Positions 12,701-31,800 of a stretch of 64,000 nt of DNA are shown piece after piece (within the stretch, counting starts at the first letter, position 1; each line of letters opens with the position of its first letter). The DNA comes from Kryptolebias marmoratus (taxonomy: Eukaryota; Chordata; Actinopteri; Cyprinodontiformes; Rivulidae). A model generated the notes under the pieces. It saw nothing but the letters and a program-made list of their open reading frames with translations, was not told where the DNA came from and did no database searches. Location of the stretch: the NCBI RefSeq assembly GCF_001649575.2, contig NC_051445.1:5695289-5759288 (forward strand). The letters run 5' to 3'. Position numbers and translations under genes: made by a program.

Positions 12701-12835
12701 GGTGGAGCTCACGCCGGGGCAGAGGCGCCTGCTCTGGGCTGCAGCGGAACTCGAGCCCTCGGTGTTCGCCTTGAGGCGCAGCGACAGAGCCGCGACTCGG
12801 TGAATCGGCTTCACTCTGTTTATGACAGAGCACAT
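9745..12835 (-). CDS. ethe1: ETHE1 persulfide dioxygenase, upstream tandem copy with mitochondrial presequence
   Basis: This is the complete mitochondrial form of the sulfide-oxidising persulfide dioxygenase. Seven exons join in phase: 12626-12835, 11697-11841, 11228-11376, 10894-11023, 10353-10442, 9920-10036, 9745-9791, giving 295 residues. The first roughly 65 residues (from [10 protein letters not shown]) are rich in Arg, Ser and Ala and poor in acidic residues, with an RSYCSG stretch near the end, as in a cleaved matrix-targeting leader. The core then starts at LLFRQLFE. Metal-site motifs [29 protein letters not shown] and YPAHDY are present, and the C-terminal part ([12 protein letters not shown]) matches the family. 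I chose the ATG at 12835, which has A at -3. An in-frame ATG at 12940 would lengthen the leader. Exon boundaries and phases equal those of the downstream copy, so the pair arose by duplication. ETHE1 is also next to XRCC1 in human. Confidence 0.96.
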
Positions 12836-12940
12836 TGTCGCATGTAGTTTGTGCCGAATAGACGTCTGGGGGTGAACGGAACTGCTGCTGCTGTCGGTGT
12901 GCACTTGTCGTTCCCGTCCGGTGTCACAAAAACAAAACAA

Positions 12941-13399
12941 AATAAAAGTCCCCCCCGAATTCAGTCTCGCTGGTTTGGAAGCTTAGCTGCAGCCGTCTGA
13001 AGTGCACCTGGCATTGGACACTTTTTATACTGGCTCTGTAAAATTCTTGACCAAGAATTTAGGTTAACGAGCATCAAAAATATGCGCCTCGTTCGGCCAG
13101 CTTCCTCCACGCCGGGGTGTCCTCGGAGCGGGTCACTTCACTTTCCAGTGTCGGGCGCGGCGCGTCCGATTCCCAGGCGCGTTCACAGAGACAAGCAGGC
13201 ACAACACCGGAGGCCTACGTGACAACTACAACCGCCTGGTGTACAACACCCACTTTAAAGCCTACTGTCTTTTACAATAATCCCACCCACTCACACACAA
13301 AGGCCTTAAATTATCAATTCACTACTGCAGAGCCTTAAAGACCTCATTTTTGACTAGTTTTTTTTATAAATACACAACAAATACACATAGGTACACCAC

Positions 13400-13400
<1 letters not shown>
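12941..13400. promoter_or_regulatory. GC-rich upstream flank of ethe1 upstream copy
   Basis: Position 13080-13240 is markedly GC- and CpG-rich (GGGCGCGGCGCG near 13152) compared with its AT-rich surroundings. It lies about 250-400 bp upstream of the chosen start codon. It may be a CpG-type promoter segment or part of a 5' leader. No coding content was recognised. Confidence 0.35.
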
Positions 13401-13401
<1 letters not shown>

Positions 13402-13431
<30 letters not shown>

Positions 13432-13461
13432 CTTCTTCTTCTTCTTCTTCTTCTTCTTCTT

Positions 13462-13552
<91 letters not shown>
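13402..13552. repeat. Compound trinucleotide microsatellite (TTC)n(TAC)n(TAA)n
   Basis: Three adjoining perfect trinucleotide runs: TTC (about 13402-13462), then TAC (about 13463-13514), then TAA (about 13515-13552). Each run differs from the next by one base of the unit, which suggests stepwise mutation and expansion. It sits immediately 5' of the LINE fragment. Confidence 0.95.
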
Positions 13553-13554
<2 letters not shown>

Positions 13555-13674
13555 CAAAAAGTATGTATTTAATAGTTTTACACCAAAAACATTTTAATCC
13601 AAGTGCTGTTTGAATTACACAACTATTTTATCTCAATTTTAAAGCTTTCTGCCATTTTTAACAGTCAGAATTAG

Positions 13675-14500
13675 CAGCTTTTGTTGCACTGGGTCTTTGT
13701 CAAACTCAGAATAGAGTTTGAAATCTTACTTCTAACATACAAAGCTCTTAAAAACCACGTTCCATCTTTTATTAAAGATCTTGTTGTTCCGTATTTTCCT
13801 TACAGAGCACTTGGCTCTCAGACTGCAGGTTTACTTGTGGTTCCTAGAGTTTCTAAAAGGAGAAGCAGAGCTTTCAGTTCTCAGGCTCTTCTCTTGTTGA
13901 ACCAACGTCCAGTTTCTGTATGAGGCTGACATCCTGTCTGCTTTTAAGACTTTCCTTTTTGTAAATCATATAGTTAGGATTGGTTTGGGTTTCCTGAGCT
14001 ATTCCTTAGTGATGCTGCTATAGGCTGAGACTGCTGGAGGACAAACCGACCACATTTCCTCACTCTGCTGCTGTCTATCCTTGCTCTACTCTCTGTGTTT
14101 TTATTTGTAATGATCTCAATCATTAATGTGCTTTTCTTTGTCTTTCTTTCCATAGAAACCACACCTGGACCAGTCATTCAGCATTTGTCTGAGTCTCTTT
14201 CCTGTCCTCTCCAACCCCAGTAGGTCGAAGCAGGTGGTTGCCAAACCTGAGCCTGGTTCTGGTTCTGGTTCTGCTGGATGTTTCTTCCTGTTAAAATGGA
14301 GTCATTTCTTTCTGCTGTCGCCAACCTGCTGCTCAGGATGGGTCACGATGATAAAGAGAAGATTCAACACAATCTGCTGGCTTCTTTGGGTAGATTCTTT
14401 CTACTAACTGGCTTTGATAATGTTTTTATACAGTGCCATGAGATGACTTTTATTGTGACTTGGTGCTCTATGAAACAAACTTAACTGAACTGAATTTAAA
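13675..14500 (+). mobile_element. 3' end of an L2/Maui-like LINE
   Basis: An open frame at 13681-13923 resembles the C-terminal end of fish L2-type LINE reverse transcriptases. The telling parts are HWVFVKLRIEFEILLLTYKAL, then VPSFIKDLVVPY and AGLLVVPR (read in pieces). After the frame breaks, 14180-14500 resembles the usual 3' UTR of such elements, with 'TGTTTCTTCCTGTTAAAA' and 'CTGTCGCCAA', and ends in 'TGTGACTTGGTGCTCTATG' followed by a degenerate AACTGAACTGAATTT tail. The copy is 5'-truncated and frame-broken, so it cannot move by itself. Clade assignment is from memory of family motifs. Confidence 0.75.
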
Positions 14501-14951
14501 GCAATTAGTAAAACAAGTAAATAATGCTTATTAAACCCAACTTAACTAATTTGCTTAAAATGTACTTTTCATTTTACTAAATAAAAACTGTTCTCTGTTG
14601 CATTACTATCTGACATACTGTAGTTCAGTTTATTTAATTGTACTAAAGGGACTTTGCATATCTTTTGAGATTTTTACATAAAAGTTTTCTGCCATATCAT
14701 TTTATGAGTGTGCACTTTATTTTATCACAACTTTTACCCGCCATCATTATCTATCACTTTTGTAACACCTAATTGAACGGCTGTAAATTAAACTGATGAA
14801 ATGATCAAAAAGCGCCTAATCATATCTTTGTCTTTATTTTTTAGAAACTTTTTTGTCAGTACAGAGGAAGTTGATTGTAAAGTTTTATCACAGGCTTTTG
14901 CTTTATGATAACAGCAACAATCAACAAAAGTAGTTATACAGCATGTTTATC

Positions 14952-14957
14952 TTTATT
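14952..14957 (-). terminator. Poly(A) signal of the transmembrane serine protease gene
   Basis: AATAAA on the minus strand, ten bases past the stop codon of the last exon. The short distance gives a very compact 3' UTR. Confidence 0.6.
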
Positions 14958-14967
14958 ATTCGTTATC

Positions 14968-22505
<7,538 letters not shown>

Positions 22506-22644
22506 GGTTGTAAGGCACAGCAATCAGTCCCAGATTGCGGAGGATGTTCGCAGGCATGCGTGATGTTGTGGTTTGAAAGAAAGCTTGATACCCGTTGGCT
22601 GTGAATGAGCAATGCAGAAATACAGACTAAAACATCAGCCGGTC
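22506..22644 (-). other. 5' UTR part of the protease first coding exon, with upstream splice acceptor
   Basis: A strong acceptor (TTTTTCTTTTGCAG on the minus strand) ends at 22645, so the first coding exon probably starts at 22644 and a noncoding exon lies further upstream (higher coordinates). A short upstream ORF (ATG TTT TAG) begins about ten bases into the exon. I could not place the noncoding first exon or promoter with confidence. Confidence 0.5.
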
Positions 22645-23788
22645 CTGCAAAAGAAAAATAAGAGATGAAGGTGATGCGTTTGGGCCAGAACAAAAGAATG
22701 ACTTAAACACATTACCTAGATCAAAGAAAAACACGGACAAAAACAAAAGGTTTGTCATCATACAACATTCGGCATGAAATTTCATCACACACATCTTTGC
22801 CATCTCTGCTTTTTAACAAGGTGTAAAAAGATCTCACCTGAACATCAAATAGTTCCATTTGCACACATCAGCCTCATTTGTATGCATAGGATTATTCATC
22901 CTCTTGTTTCTTCTGTACCTATTAAACCAATTTGTGCCACAAAATTCATCACTGGTGCACCATCAGTGACAAGACTCTGAAGACTCCCAGTTGCTGCAGA
23001 GCATCCTAAATCCAAAGATTTCCGCTCCTTCGCTGTAAATCCATCATCTTTAGCTTGTGGATGTTTCAGCAGTTTGTCACCTTAGCTGCTCTCCTCCTCA
23101 TTCACCACTTAATTCTTTCAGTCTGTCCCTCACGTTAACCCCTTCCTTCTGCTCCTTCCAGTTCACTTTTCCTCATCTTTCTGCTCTGGTCACAACAGAA
23201 GAGGCTGTAGCCATTCGGTCAGTAACAGATATGTTGCCCTTGTTGTCTTTGGAAGTCTATGAAATATGCATGGGGATTATTGTGAGCTTGGGTCAGAGTT
23301 TAACAGCAGGGGGTAATGTACACCATGGCACAAAGAGTCACTCCCATTCGTGAACACTAAAAGACCACAGACTCACAAAAACTGAACTGGTGTTCACATC
23401 ACAGAAATATATGGATCCAATAATCAGCCTTAGAGGCGATCTGAGTAACCTTAACAGTTTCTCAAGGGTACTGAGTTAATCTTTTCATCAGGCAGTGCAG
23501 GGTGTTCAAAGTGATGGATCGGCTGTAGGATTACGCAGCAGTTTTCAGGTGGCACCTCTGAGCTCATCACGAAGGAGACATGACCGCATGACAAGAAGAC
23601 TGGTATAGGATGTCTGTATTTCCACCCTACAGCACGGGGCAGCGTCATTCATTTATAAAACTATAATAAGTTCCAAACATAGACCAAAACAGGCCTGGAA
23701 ACATCTCAGAATTATGTTTAAGACAAATTAAAGGTACATGCAAAAGAACAACAATTTACTTCATAAACACAAAGACAACAGAAAACAA

Positions 23789-23820
<32 letters not shown>

Positions 23821-25038
23821 CGTAGCAAGGTGTGTGAGACTGATGTCATAATAAAAATGGATTATAGTGTGTTTCAAAATCATTTTTGAAGAGGTTAAAT
23901 AATAAAACAACATTGTGACAGTAATAAAAAATGTTTGTCCTTAAAGTATTGCAAGGTCAGAGTGGTTTAACAGTCCATTACAGGGGACAAATAAGACAAC
24001 CATTTCCAAAATAAATCAGGAAACACCTAAGATGTAAAAATCCTGACATCTGAAAACATTTTAAATTTGACCTTGTACATAAAAAAGGAGTCACTAATAT
24101 GAAAGCATGGATTTTATATTAACTTCAACAACAAATAAAAGGCTGTTTTGCTTTCTTTTAGAAAATAAATTACACTTCATCGTGTCACTAAAAACTTTCA
24201 AGTTTACTAAAGATGATTCATGTTAGACGAGATTAGTCTAATGACATGTTTAAAGGACAAAACTGAATGTGTTTTTTGCAAAATATGGAAATAAAATGAC
24301 TCTCCCCCCCATCTCCAAAACCTGCTGCCTTTTGTGTAATTTAGTCCAAAAGTCTAATAAATTATTTATTAGACTTATTTATTGTGGTTTACTGACCAGG
24401 TTAAGCAGAAAGAACTGAACAAAGACAATAAAAGATAACAAATGAAGTCTGTTCTGAAAGCATAGTGAAATGCCACTGGTTGCTGTGTCATTTAGAATTC
24501 ATTTCATTACTTTGAAGAAGGTCTTTTCATGGTTTAGGAACTTCTCAGTTATTGAATCTGCACGACAACGACACACACTGTGGATCTTCACATCTGAAGT
24601 GTGGCGCTCCTCCTCACCTGCCCCAAACACTGACTGATGAATAAATAATCCTCATGATGTCAGTCGAAGGGAAGAGCAAATACCCTGTTTCAGCTTCTTC
24701 CTGGTAAAGTGGAGCATTTCCACCTTAAGAGCGTTGTTTCTTCTTGTGCACAGCGACACATGAGCGGGATGTAGAGACAAGGACCGCAGTGTTACTGTCA
24801 GAAAGCTCCAAGCTGAATTAAACTTCTCTTCTTCTGTTTACCTGTCAAACCTTCAGGCATGTGGGAACGTGGCTTGTTTGCTATTTTTGCTAACATCTAG
24901 AAATAAATGCACCTGATTTTGTTGTTATAGTTTTCACAGGGACTTTTGCTTCTTTGTAGCTTCTATTAATTTGGCCAGAAACACTGCATAATTAAGAATA
25001 CATAAAAAAAACATTTCTGTGGACAAAAGGGCATTGAT
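22645..25038. other. Interval between protease gene and D2 receptor gene, no coding gene seen
   Basis: AT-rich sequence with short frames only and no recognisable protein motif on either strand. It should contain the promoter and noncoding first exon of the protease gene. An AT dinucleotide microsatellite lies at 23792-23819. Its right-hand end may be reached by the receptor 3' UTR. Confidence 0.5.
23792..23819. repeat. (AT)n microsatellite
   Basis: A perfect AT run of about 28 bp in the interval between the protease and dopamine receptor genes. Confidence 0.95.
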
Positions 25039-25044
25039 TTTATT
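25039..25044 (-). terminator. Candidate poly(A) signal of the D2-type dopamine receptor
   Basis: AATAAA on the minus strand about 0.8 kb past the stop codon at 25856. Other AATAAA copies lie further downstream (for example around 24364-24380), so use of this one is only plausible. Confidence 0.3.
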
Positions 25045-25855
25045 ACGATGATGATGATTTTAGAACAAAATCATCAATTAAAAAAGTACAATACAAGGTT
25101 TTCAACAAATAAAATTATTATTGCCGAATATTTACAATGTCAAAAATTTAAGTACATTTATACACAATGATTTAAATCAAAAATATTACTTATAAAATGG
25201 AGCTTATTTGTGAGCTAAATGACCAGATGTATAAGTCCAGCTTGGTGTCTTCTCAGAAAAGCCATTAAAAAATAAAAACCTCGGGCACAAAACTGAAACT
25301 GAAAGGTTTTTTTTCTTTTATGGGTGCTTGACTTTTTTTTGAGGATTTCCTTTGTGAAATACAAACGCATGCAGACAGCTAACAGGATGAAGTTTGTCAA
25401 GATTACAGGATAATCCAACAGTGGGAAGTTTTCTGATCATCTGGGAAACAGTCATGTCACAGCGAGTCTCACGTCGGAGTCAGAACACTGAGGGAGGATC
25501 ACCTGCTCTCACATATTGCCTTTGCAGATTATATATACACAACACAAAACATGTATTTCCTTCTAAAAATATCTTGTTTGGGTTTTTTTGTGTTTTCTTT
25601 AGTGCATGCTGTCATCCTCCCTGCATGTCATGTTGTGATATATCTGTCTTTAGTTTCATCTCGCCTGGTTCCATTTCTCTCATCTTAAATTTTCCAAAAA
25701 GCTTGCATCACTTTAACTTGTCATCCAGACCTTTGCCCCAGTTCTCCCCAGCATCAAACTGCCTCTGAGTCCTTTATCTCTTTCCCTCTCACCTCAGATC
25801 TGAAACCAGTTTTTGTTTTTTCATTTCGACAGCTGACGCCTCTCATTGGCCGGGC

Positions 25856-28800
25856 CTAGCAGTGCAGGATCTTGATGAAGGCTTTGCGAAATTCAATGTT
25901 GAAAGTGGTGTAGATGACAGGGTTGACGGCGCTGTTGAGATACCCGAGCCAGGTGACGGCGCTGTACAGCGACGGCGAGATGCAGCAGCTACTGCAGTGC
26001 GCCTTCAGCACGTGGGTCAGGAAGAACGGCAGCCAGCAGATAATGAACACACCTGGGAAACAAGGAGAGGACATGATCCGATCAGGTCAGGAGGAACCAG
26101 AATTATAAAGAATGTTAAATATATGCCCTGTTTTTACAGTGCAAATGGTAAAAGCTGTCACAAAGTCTGTGTGTGAGTACTTTTGACAGCAGCATCTGAC
26201 ACAATGTTTGCACAAATGACAGGAATAAAGTGTCCTCCAAATTAATGCATTTTTAATTTTCACAGAACTGCTGAAGCACAGATAATTTCATCAGTTCTAT
26301 TGGCAGCCACCAAGTCACAAATTAAAAAACACTTGAGGTTTAGAAAAGCAAAACGCAATCAAGCAAACAGTCAAAAATAAATAATGGATGCCTTAAAGAT
26401 TGCTGGTAAAGATGTCAGCACACAATGTGTCTTCCAGTGAAATATGTCAAATGTAAATGAAAAAGACATTTTTCCAGGGAAACTACTTTTGTTTTGAAAA
26501 ACACATTTGTCACACATCTTCAATTTCTTTCAATGAACGTTAGACTTTTAATTTAATTTAATTATTTATTTTTTCTAATTGTATTAATTTTTGTTAAAGA
26601 ACTGGAGACACCGATTTAATTTAAAAAATGGACAGATGTTTCATAAACTTTTTTCAGACACCGACTCTGCAGGTGTATTAGATCCAAACATAAACATCAC
26701 ATCAATCAGTCCGCCTTTCTTCCTGCTCACCGAGCACGATGGCGAGCATCTGTGTCGCCTTCCGCTCCTTCTGCTGTGACAACCTCCCTCTCACCCTCTC
26801 CTTGGTGGCGCTCCATTTCTCCCTGCCTGTGCTGCGCTCCCTCCATCCCTCACGACCCCTCATGCCGTCCTCCAGAGTGGGAGGACGGGGTGTCAGCGCG
26901 GATCGCGTCACGGTTGAGGGAAGAGTGGGGTCAGGTCCCACTGAGATGGAGAGGGAGATCTGAGCCTGTCCTGAGTGGGACGAGGTCTGGGGGGCAGTGG
27001 GAGGCGGAGCCAGACTGTGCTCGGTCCGCGGCAGGAACTGAACCGGCTCCACTTCCAGGGGGTGAACCACCGCCTCCTTCACCAGGGTCTGACACACAGA
27101 GAGGGAGGAAGGAGGGTGGTGAGGGAGGCAAGATTTGGGGGACAAAGAAAGATGTGGATGCTTGTGAAGGAGACAAAGATGAAAGAGGAACAGTGGGGCT
27201 TTTATTAATATAAGAATAAGGAGGTCAACAAGCTGCAAGCAGAGATTCACAGCAGAACAGAGCAGAATGAGAAATATAAAAAAGTTACGAAAAGGAAAGG
27301 TTGTTCACATTATTTATAATCAGACTCTGTTTTTCAACACTCACCACTTTCTTGCGTTGAGGACCTGCGGTGGCAGGTCTGAGGATCAGGGTGCACAACT
27401 TCACATCTTCTGGTTGTGTGCACTTATTCTGAAAGGGAAGGAAAAAGCAGAAATAATTATCCACAAGAAGCAGTTGCCTTAAAGGTTTTCTAAATGTTTA
27501 AGGCAAAAGTTTTCAAATACAAGTGTTTTATTTTTTATTTGAAGTTACTGCAGACTAACCTAACATTTATTCTTTTTCACTGAACTGTACCAATAATTCC
27601 TCTAAAATATTTTAAGAGATTACATAAAATGATTCACAGTGAAAAGGTTATTTTTCATTTCCAAAGCTATGTTCAGAAAGCTCCTCAATGGTAGCATAAT
27701 CAAATACATACCTTATGATATTTAACAGAGTTTTGAATGATGGAAACCACAAATTGTTTGTGAGAAAGTGAAAACCTTCAATAAAAGAGGAATTATTGTT
27801 CATTACTGTAAAACGTTCAGCCTGCAGCAACTAATTTTCTGCAAATAATTCTTATTCTGTGACAAGGTGGGTGTTTAGTGCAAATTTCAGCTCAACAAAG
27901 TAAAATAAATAATAATTAAAAATGCTTGCAGAAAATAATAAAAAGGATGAACTTCACCTTCCGATGTCGACCTTCTGCTGCTCCGGCTCCACCCTGCATG
28001 AGCAGGCCGTGTTTGCGTGGCGGGGCGGTCCGTCTGCCTCGTTTGCGTAGCACCACACAGATCTGGGCGTACACCAGCAGTGTTACGATGAACGGAACGT
28101 AGAACGAAGCCACAGATGAGTAAACTACAAAGGCCGGGTCTGCAAAGCTGCAGGAGGTGCCTTCACGGTTTGCTGATGTAAGAACATCAAATCCAAAGAA
28201 CTGCTGTTATTAGACATTTCACTTTGGTTAATTAAAACATTAACATTTTAAAGAGTGAGATTATTCCCTTTATGTCTAAGGAATAGATGAGAAGCTTGTT
28301 ATCAATCTCATATCTGTTTGAAGAAATAAATTCTTGAACTTGAAATATTTCTCCTTCAAATGTGTGGTAAATGTAATGAAATCCTCTTGAAATGTGGGAC
28401 ATATCTCATTTACAAACCAGGCGTTTCATCTGTCACTAAACAACATCATCATAAAATGCAAAAAACTCATCAAAAGGCCGGTTTGGCACTCATTAAGAAA
28501 AAAATTGAGCAGCTGCCATGTTCATTTTGAAATCATATGAATGAAATAAACTAACTCTTACAGCAGAATACTGAACAGCAACATAAAACTAACACACAGA
28601 CAAATATGGATGGACAGAGGACGGTAGTTAGTGCTGTTGTCTCATGTTTGAATAACGGATTGGGCCTTTTTTTAATCTGCTTTCCTCCAACAGTCCAGCA
28701 GCAGGCATGTTAGGTTAACTGATGATTTTAAATTGAGCGTAGGTGTGAATGTGTGTGGCTGAATGTTTCATTTGTCTCTGAGTGGCTCTGTGATGGACTG

Positions 28801-31800
28801 GTGACCTGTACAGGCTGTATCCTGCTCTCCCCATTGACTGGTGGAAATAGGCACCATCTCCACACGACTCTTAACAGGATCCAGTGAGTGCAGAAAAAAA
28901 ATATGAATGCTTGGAGACAATATGTCCAGAAAACATCTGTGAACAATCCTTTCCTGACTCTTAATTTACTCAAATATAAAAAAAAAAAAAACAACTAAAT
29001 CAATCTATAACAATCAGCATTTTATTTATTAATCTGGAGAAGGCTTCATCTCTCAAATCTCTACATTTAAGAACAAAATGTATAATAAAACTAAAAATGC
29101 ATCCTTCAAAAAGAGAGAGAGGTTAGCAAGATGTTGAGTAGGAACTTTTCAAAGACTGAATGTAATAGATTACTGTTATGTAATAGAAGTTGGTATCACA
29201 TTTTGATTTAATTTATTCTGAAGCTCTTTGAATTATTTAGATAAATCTACCTGATCATCTCACAAGGAAAAATAAAGAAAAAAGTTGTCCACTTCGATAT
29301 AAAAGCAAGAAAAGGAAAAGGAATCCCTCACAGCATTATGACTCACTAATGTAGATAATTATTTCTGCCCCCTGCTCCCATCTATTTGTCTTATTATTTT
29401 GCTCTTTTGTATTTTTCCTTTATAATCAGTTGTTTTTTCATGTCTTGAAATTATTTGTGTTTGAAACCATGGTTTAACTTGGTGTGATGGAAACCAATCA
29501 CATTTATTTTTAAAATTCCCCAACCTTTGTAAGGTAGTTAGCTACACCTCTTCACATTTGGTGTCACTGAAAAGCCCTGAATGTCCTCTGCAGGGAGCCA
29601 AAGGGGTTAGTTCAGTAACAGGCTGTGGATGGGAGATATTCAGGTTTACAAATGTCCTCCACAAAGGATAAATTTGAACTACTGGTAGTCAGTGTGAGTT
29701 TTATCAAACACACTTCTTATTTTCTCCTGCATTAATTTAAAGCCAACAATGATGCAACTGAATCCTTTAAACACAAACACTGGACACAAACAATCATAAT
29801 AAAAACTCTATAAATGTATGTTGTAATCTATGAGCAACCCATCACTGAGGAGGGTGAGCTCTTTTTTTCCACTTTGACTTACATCATTCAGCCTCCTGCT
29901 GTTTCTGACTGCTGGATGTAAGCTCTCACATTACTTTGTAATTCCCACTTTTTCTAAAGCTCTCTCCTTTAAGTTCAGGCTGAGCATTTTCAAAGCTTAA
30001 GTCCCTCGCCACAGTCGCCATCATTAGTCAGAGGTTAGCTGCTGAGCGCTGCCACCCTCGCTGCTGCGAGGCAACAACCTAATCAAAGATTATCTGAGTT
30101 TACTTTAGAAGGTGTCCTCTCTCAGTCCATCAGCCAGAACTAATCAAAGTAATGTTGTTGAGTGCTGTGTTTTGTTTTAACTGAGTGTAAATTATTTGAT
30201 TAACTGTTCGGTAACATTATCTTACAGCGCCAGAAAAGCTCAGTGTTCAAGTTGGATGCACAACAGTACTGTTGAGACACATAAAAGTAAATAAGAGAGC
30301 ATGCCGGTTGTTTGTCGGAAGAAAAAAGAAAAAAAAAGATAACAAAATACAGCTCTAGTTGAAACGAGCCATGAGGATCAGAAACATAAAATTCTAGTCT
30401 TTCAAAATGGCATTTTGCCCGAACACACACGTAGAACAGATTGTGGATCTCATGCATGATGAAGGTGAAGTATTATGTGTTTCTCATTGTGCTTTCTGCT
30501 GGATTTGCAAAAGGACTCGAATAAAAGCAAGATGATTTTCACAGCATGTGGCTTGGTAGCATTAATGATATAATTAAGAATTAAAGACTGTAATTATCTG
30601 GAAACCAAAAATATTGGATATGCTTATGTGCTGTATGAGTTTAGCTCAGAAAATGTACCTCTTTTTTTATCCTCTTTTTGGAAACCTTCTGAAGGGTTTT
30701 TTTTTGGCCACACAGTCATTTGTCATTAAATGACTTTTCTTATCATCATGGAAATGGCTTCCAAACACAGTAATGTCCCGTCAAGTCAGCTGCTATTTAT
30801 AATTTTAATGTTTTGTTGAAATGCACAAATGGTGCCAGTCTCAATCATACATATTTTTTTTTTTTTTTGCAACGACAGCAAATCAGATCCAAACTAATGT
30901 ATTGTTTACTTATTAGCTTTAAATCAAATCTGTCAAAAACTGTGGACTCAACTGCAAACCTGAAGGTTGCAACTTATAATGTAAAGTAATCATTTTAAAG
31001 TGTGAGGGCTTTGCAGCAGATAAAGTAAGCTGCCACTGTTGATTGGCTGCTGACAGTCTCTTAGAATAACTTTGCAGGTGTTGGCAGCAAAACCAGCAGC
31101 AGGCAACACACAAACTCCAAACTCTTAGCTTCATGTTATCTTGCCATGCATGACTAAATTTCAGTGTGCTACTTTATGGAGTGATTCCAGTGAGCAACAC
31201 CTTAGCTGATAGCTGGTCAGTAACTTAAGGAAACGTATCAAGTTAACCAGTCACCTGTGTTGTTCAGTCCGAACAATAAAGGACAGGAGATGGCAAACGA
31301 GAGGAACCACACCACAGCGATCATCACGGCCACCCTCCTCCTGGAGCTGTATCTGGTGTTGTAGAGCAGCGGCATGGCCACGGCTGTGTATCTGCAGCAA
31401 TATGTAAAACACACACACACATGCAACATCAACATGCCTCTCACACACATTGTGACACACACATCAATATGGAGAGAGCAGGTTCTGATACAGCTTCTGA
31501 GCCATTTATCCCACAGTCATGTTCTCACATATTTTAAAGTAAACTTGGCGCTCAAATCCCCCGTTTCCCTTCAAAAAGGCAAAAGATATCGGTTGTTGTT
31601 CCACAGCCACAAGGACACGAAACACACAGGTGTCAAAACCAATCCATGATGTCTGCTGTAAGGCAGGTGAGAGCGGTTTTCAGTGAGCAGCTTAAATCCT
31701 AACAGAAGGTTAAAAAGAAATGAACAGCTTCAGACTAGTAAAAAAGATATTCATTTAATATTTGTCATTTGTGTGCAAGAGTCTGATTTGCAATAACTCA

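Noticed and set aside
13350..13613. Open frame of Ser, Thr and Asn homopolymers
   Set aside because: It is the translation of the trinucleotide microsatellite, not a gene.
23451..23648. 65-residue minus-strand open frame (starts MTLPRAVG)
   Set aside because: Considered as an upstream coding exon of the protease gene, but it has no homology I recognise and the gene has a well-placed ATG and leader acceptor downstream.
26739..27213. Plus-strand open frames over the receptor third-loop exon
   Set aside because: Shadow frames opposite exon 26731-27088; the minus-strand frame continues conserved receptor sequence across splice sites.
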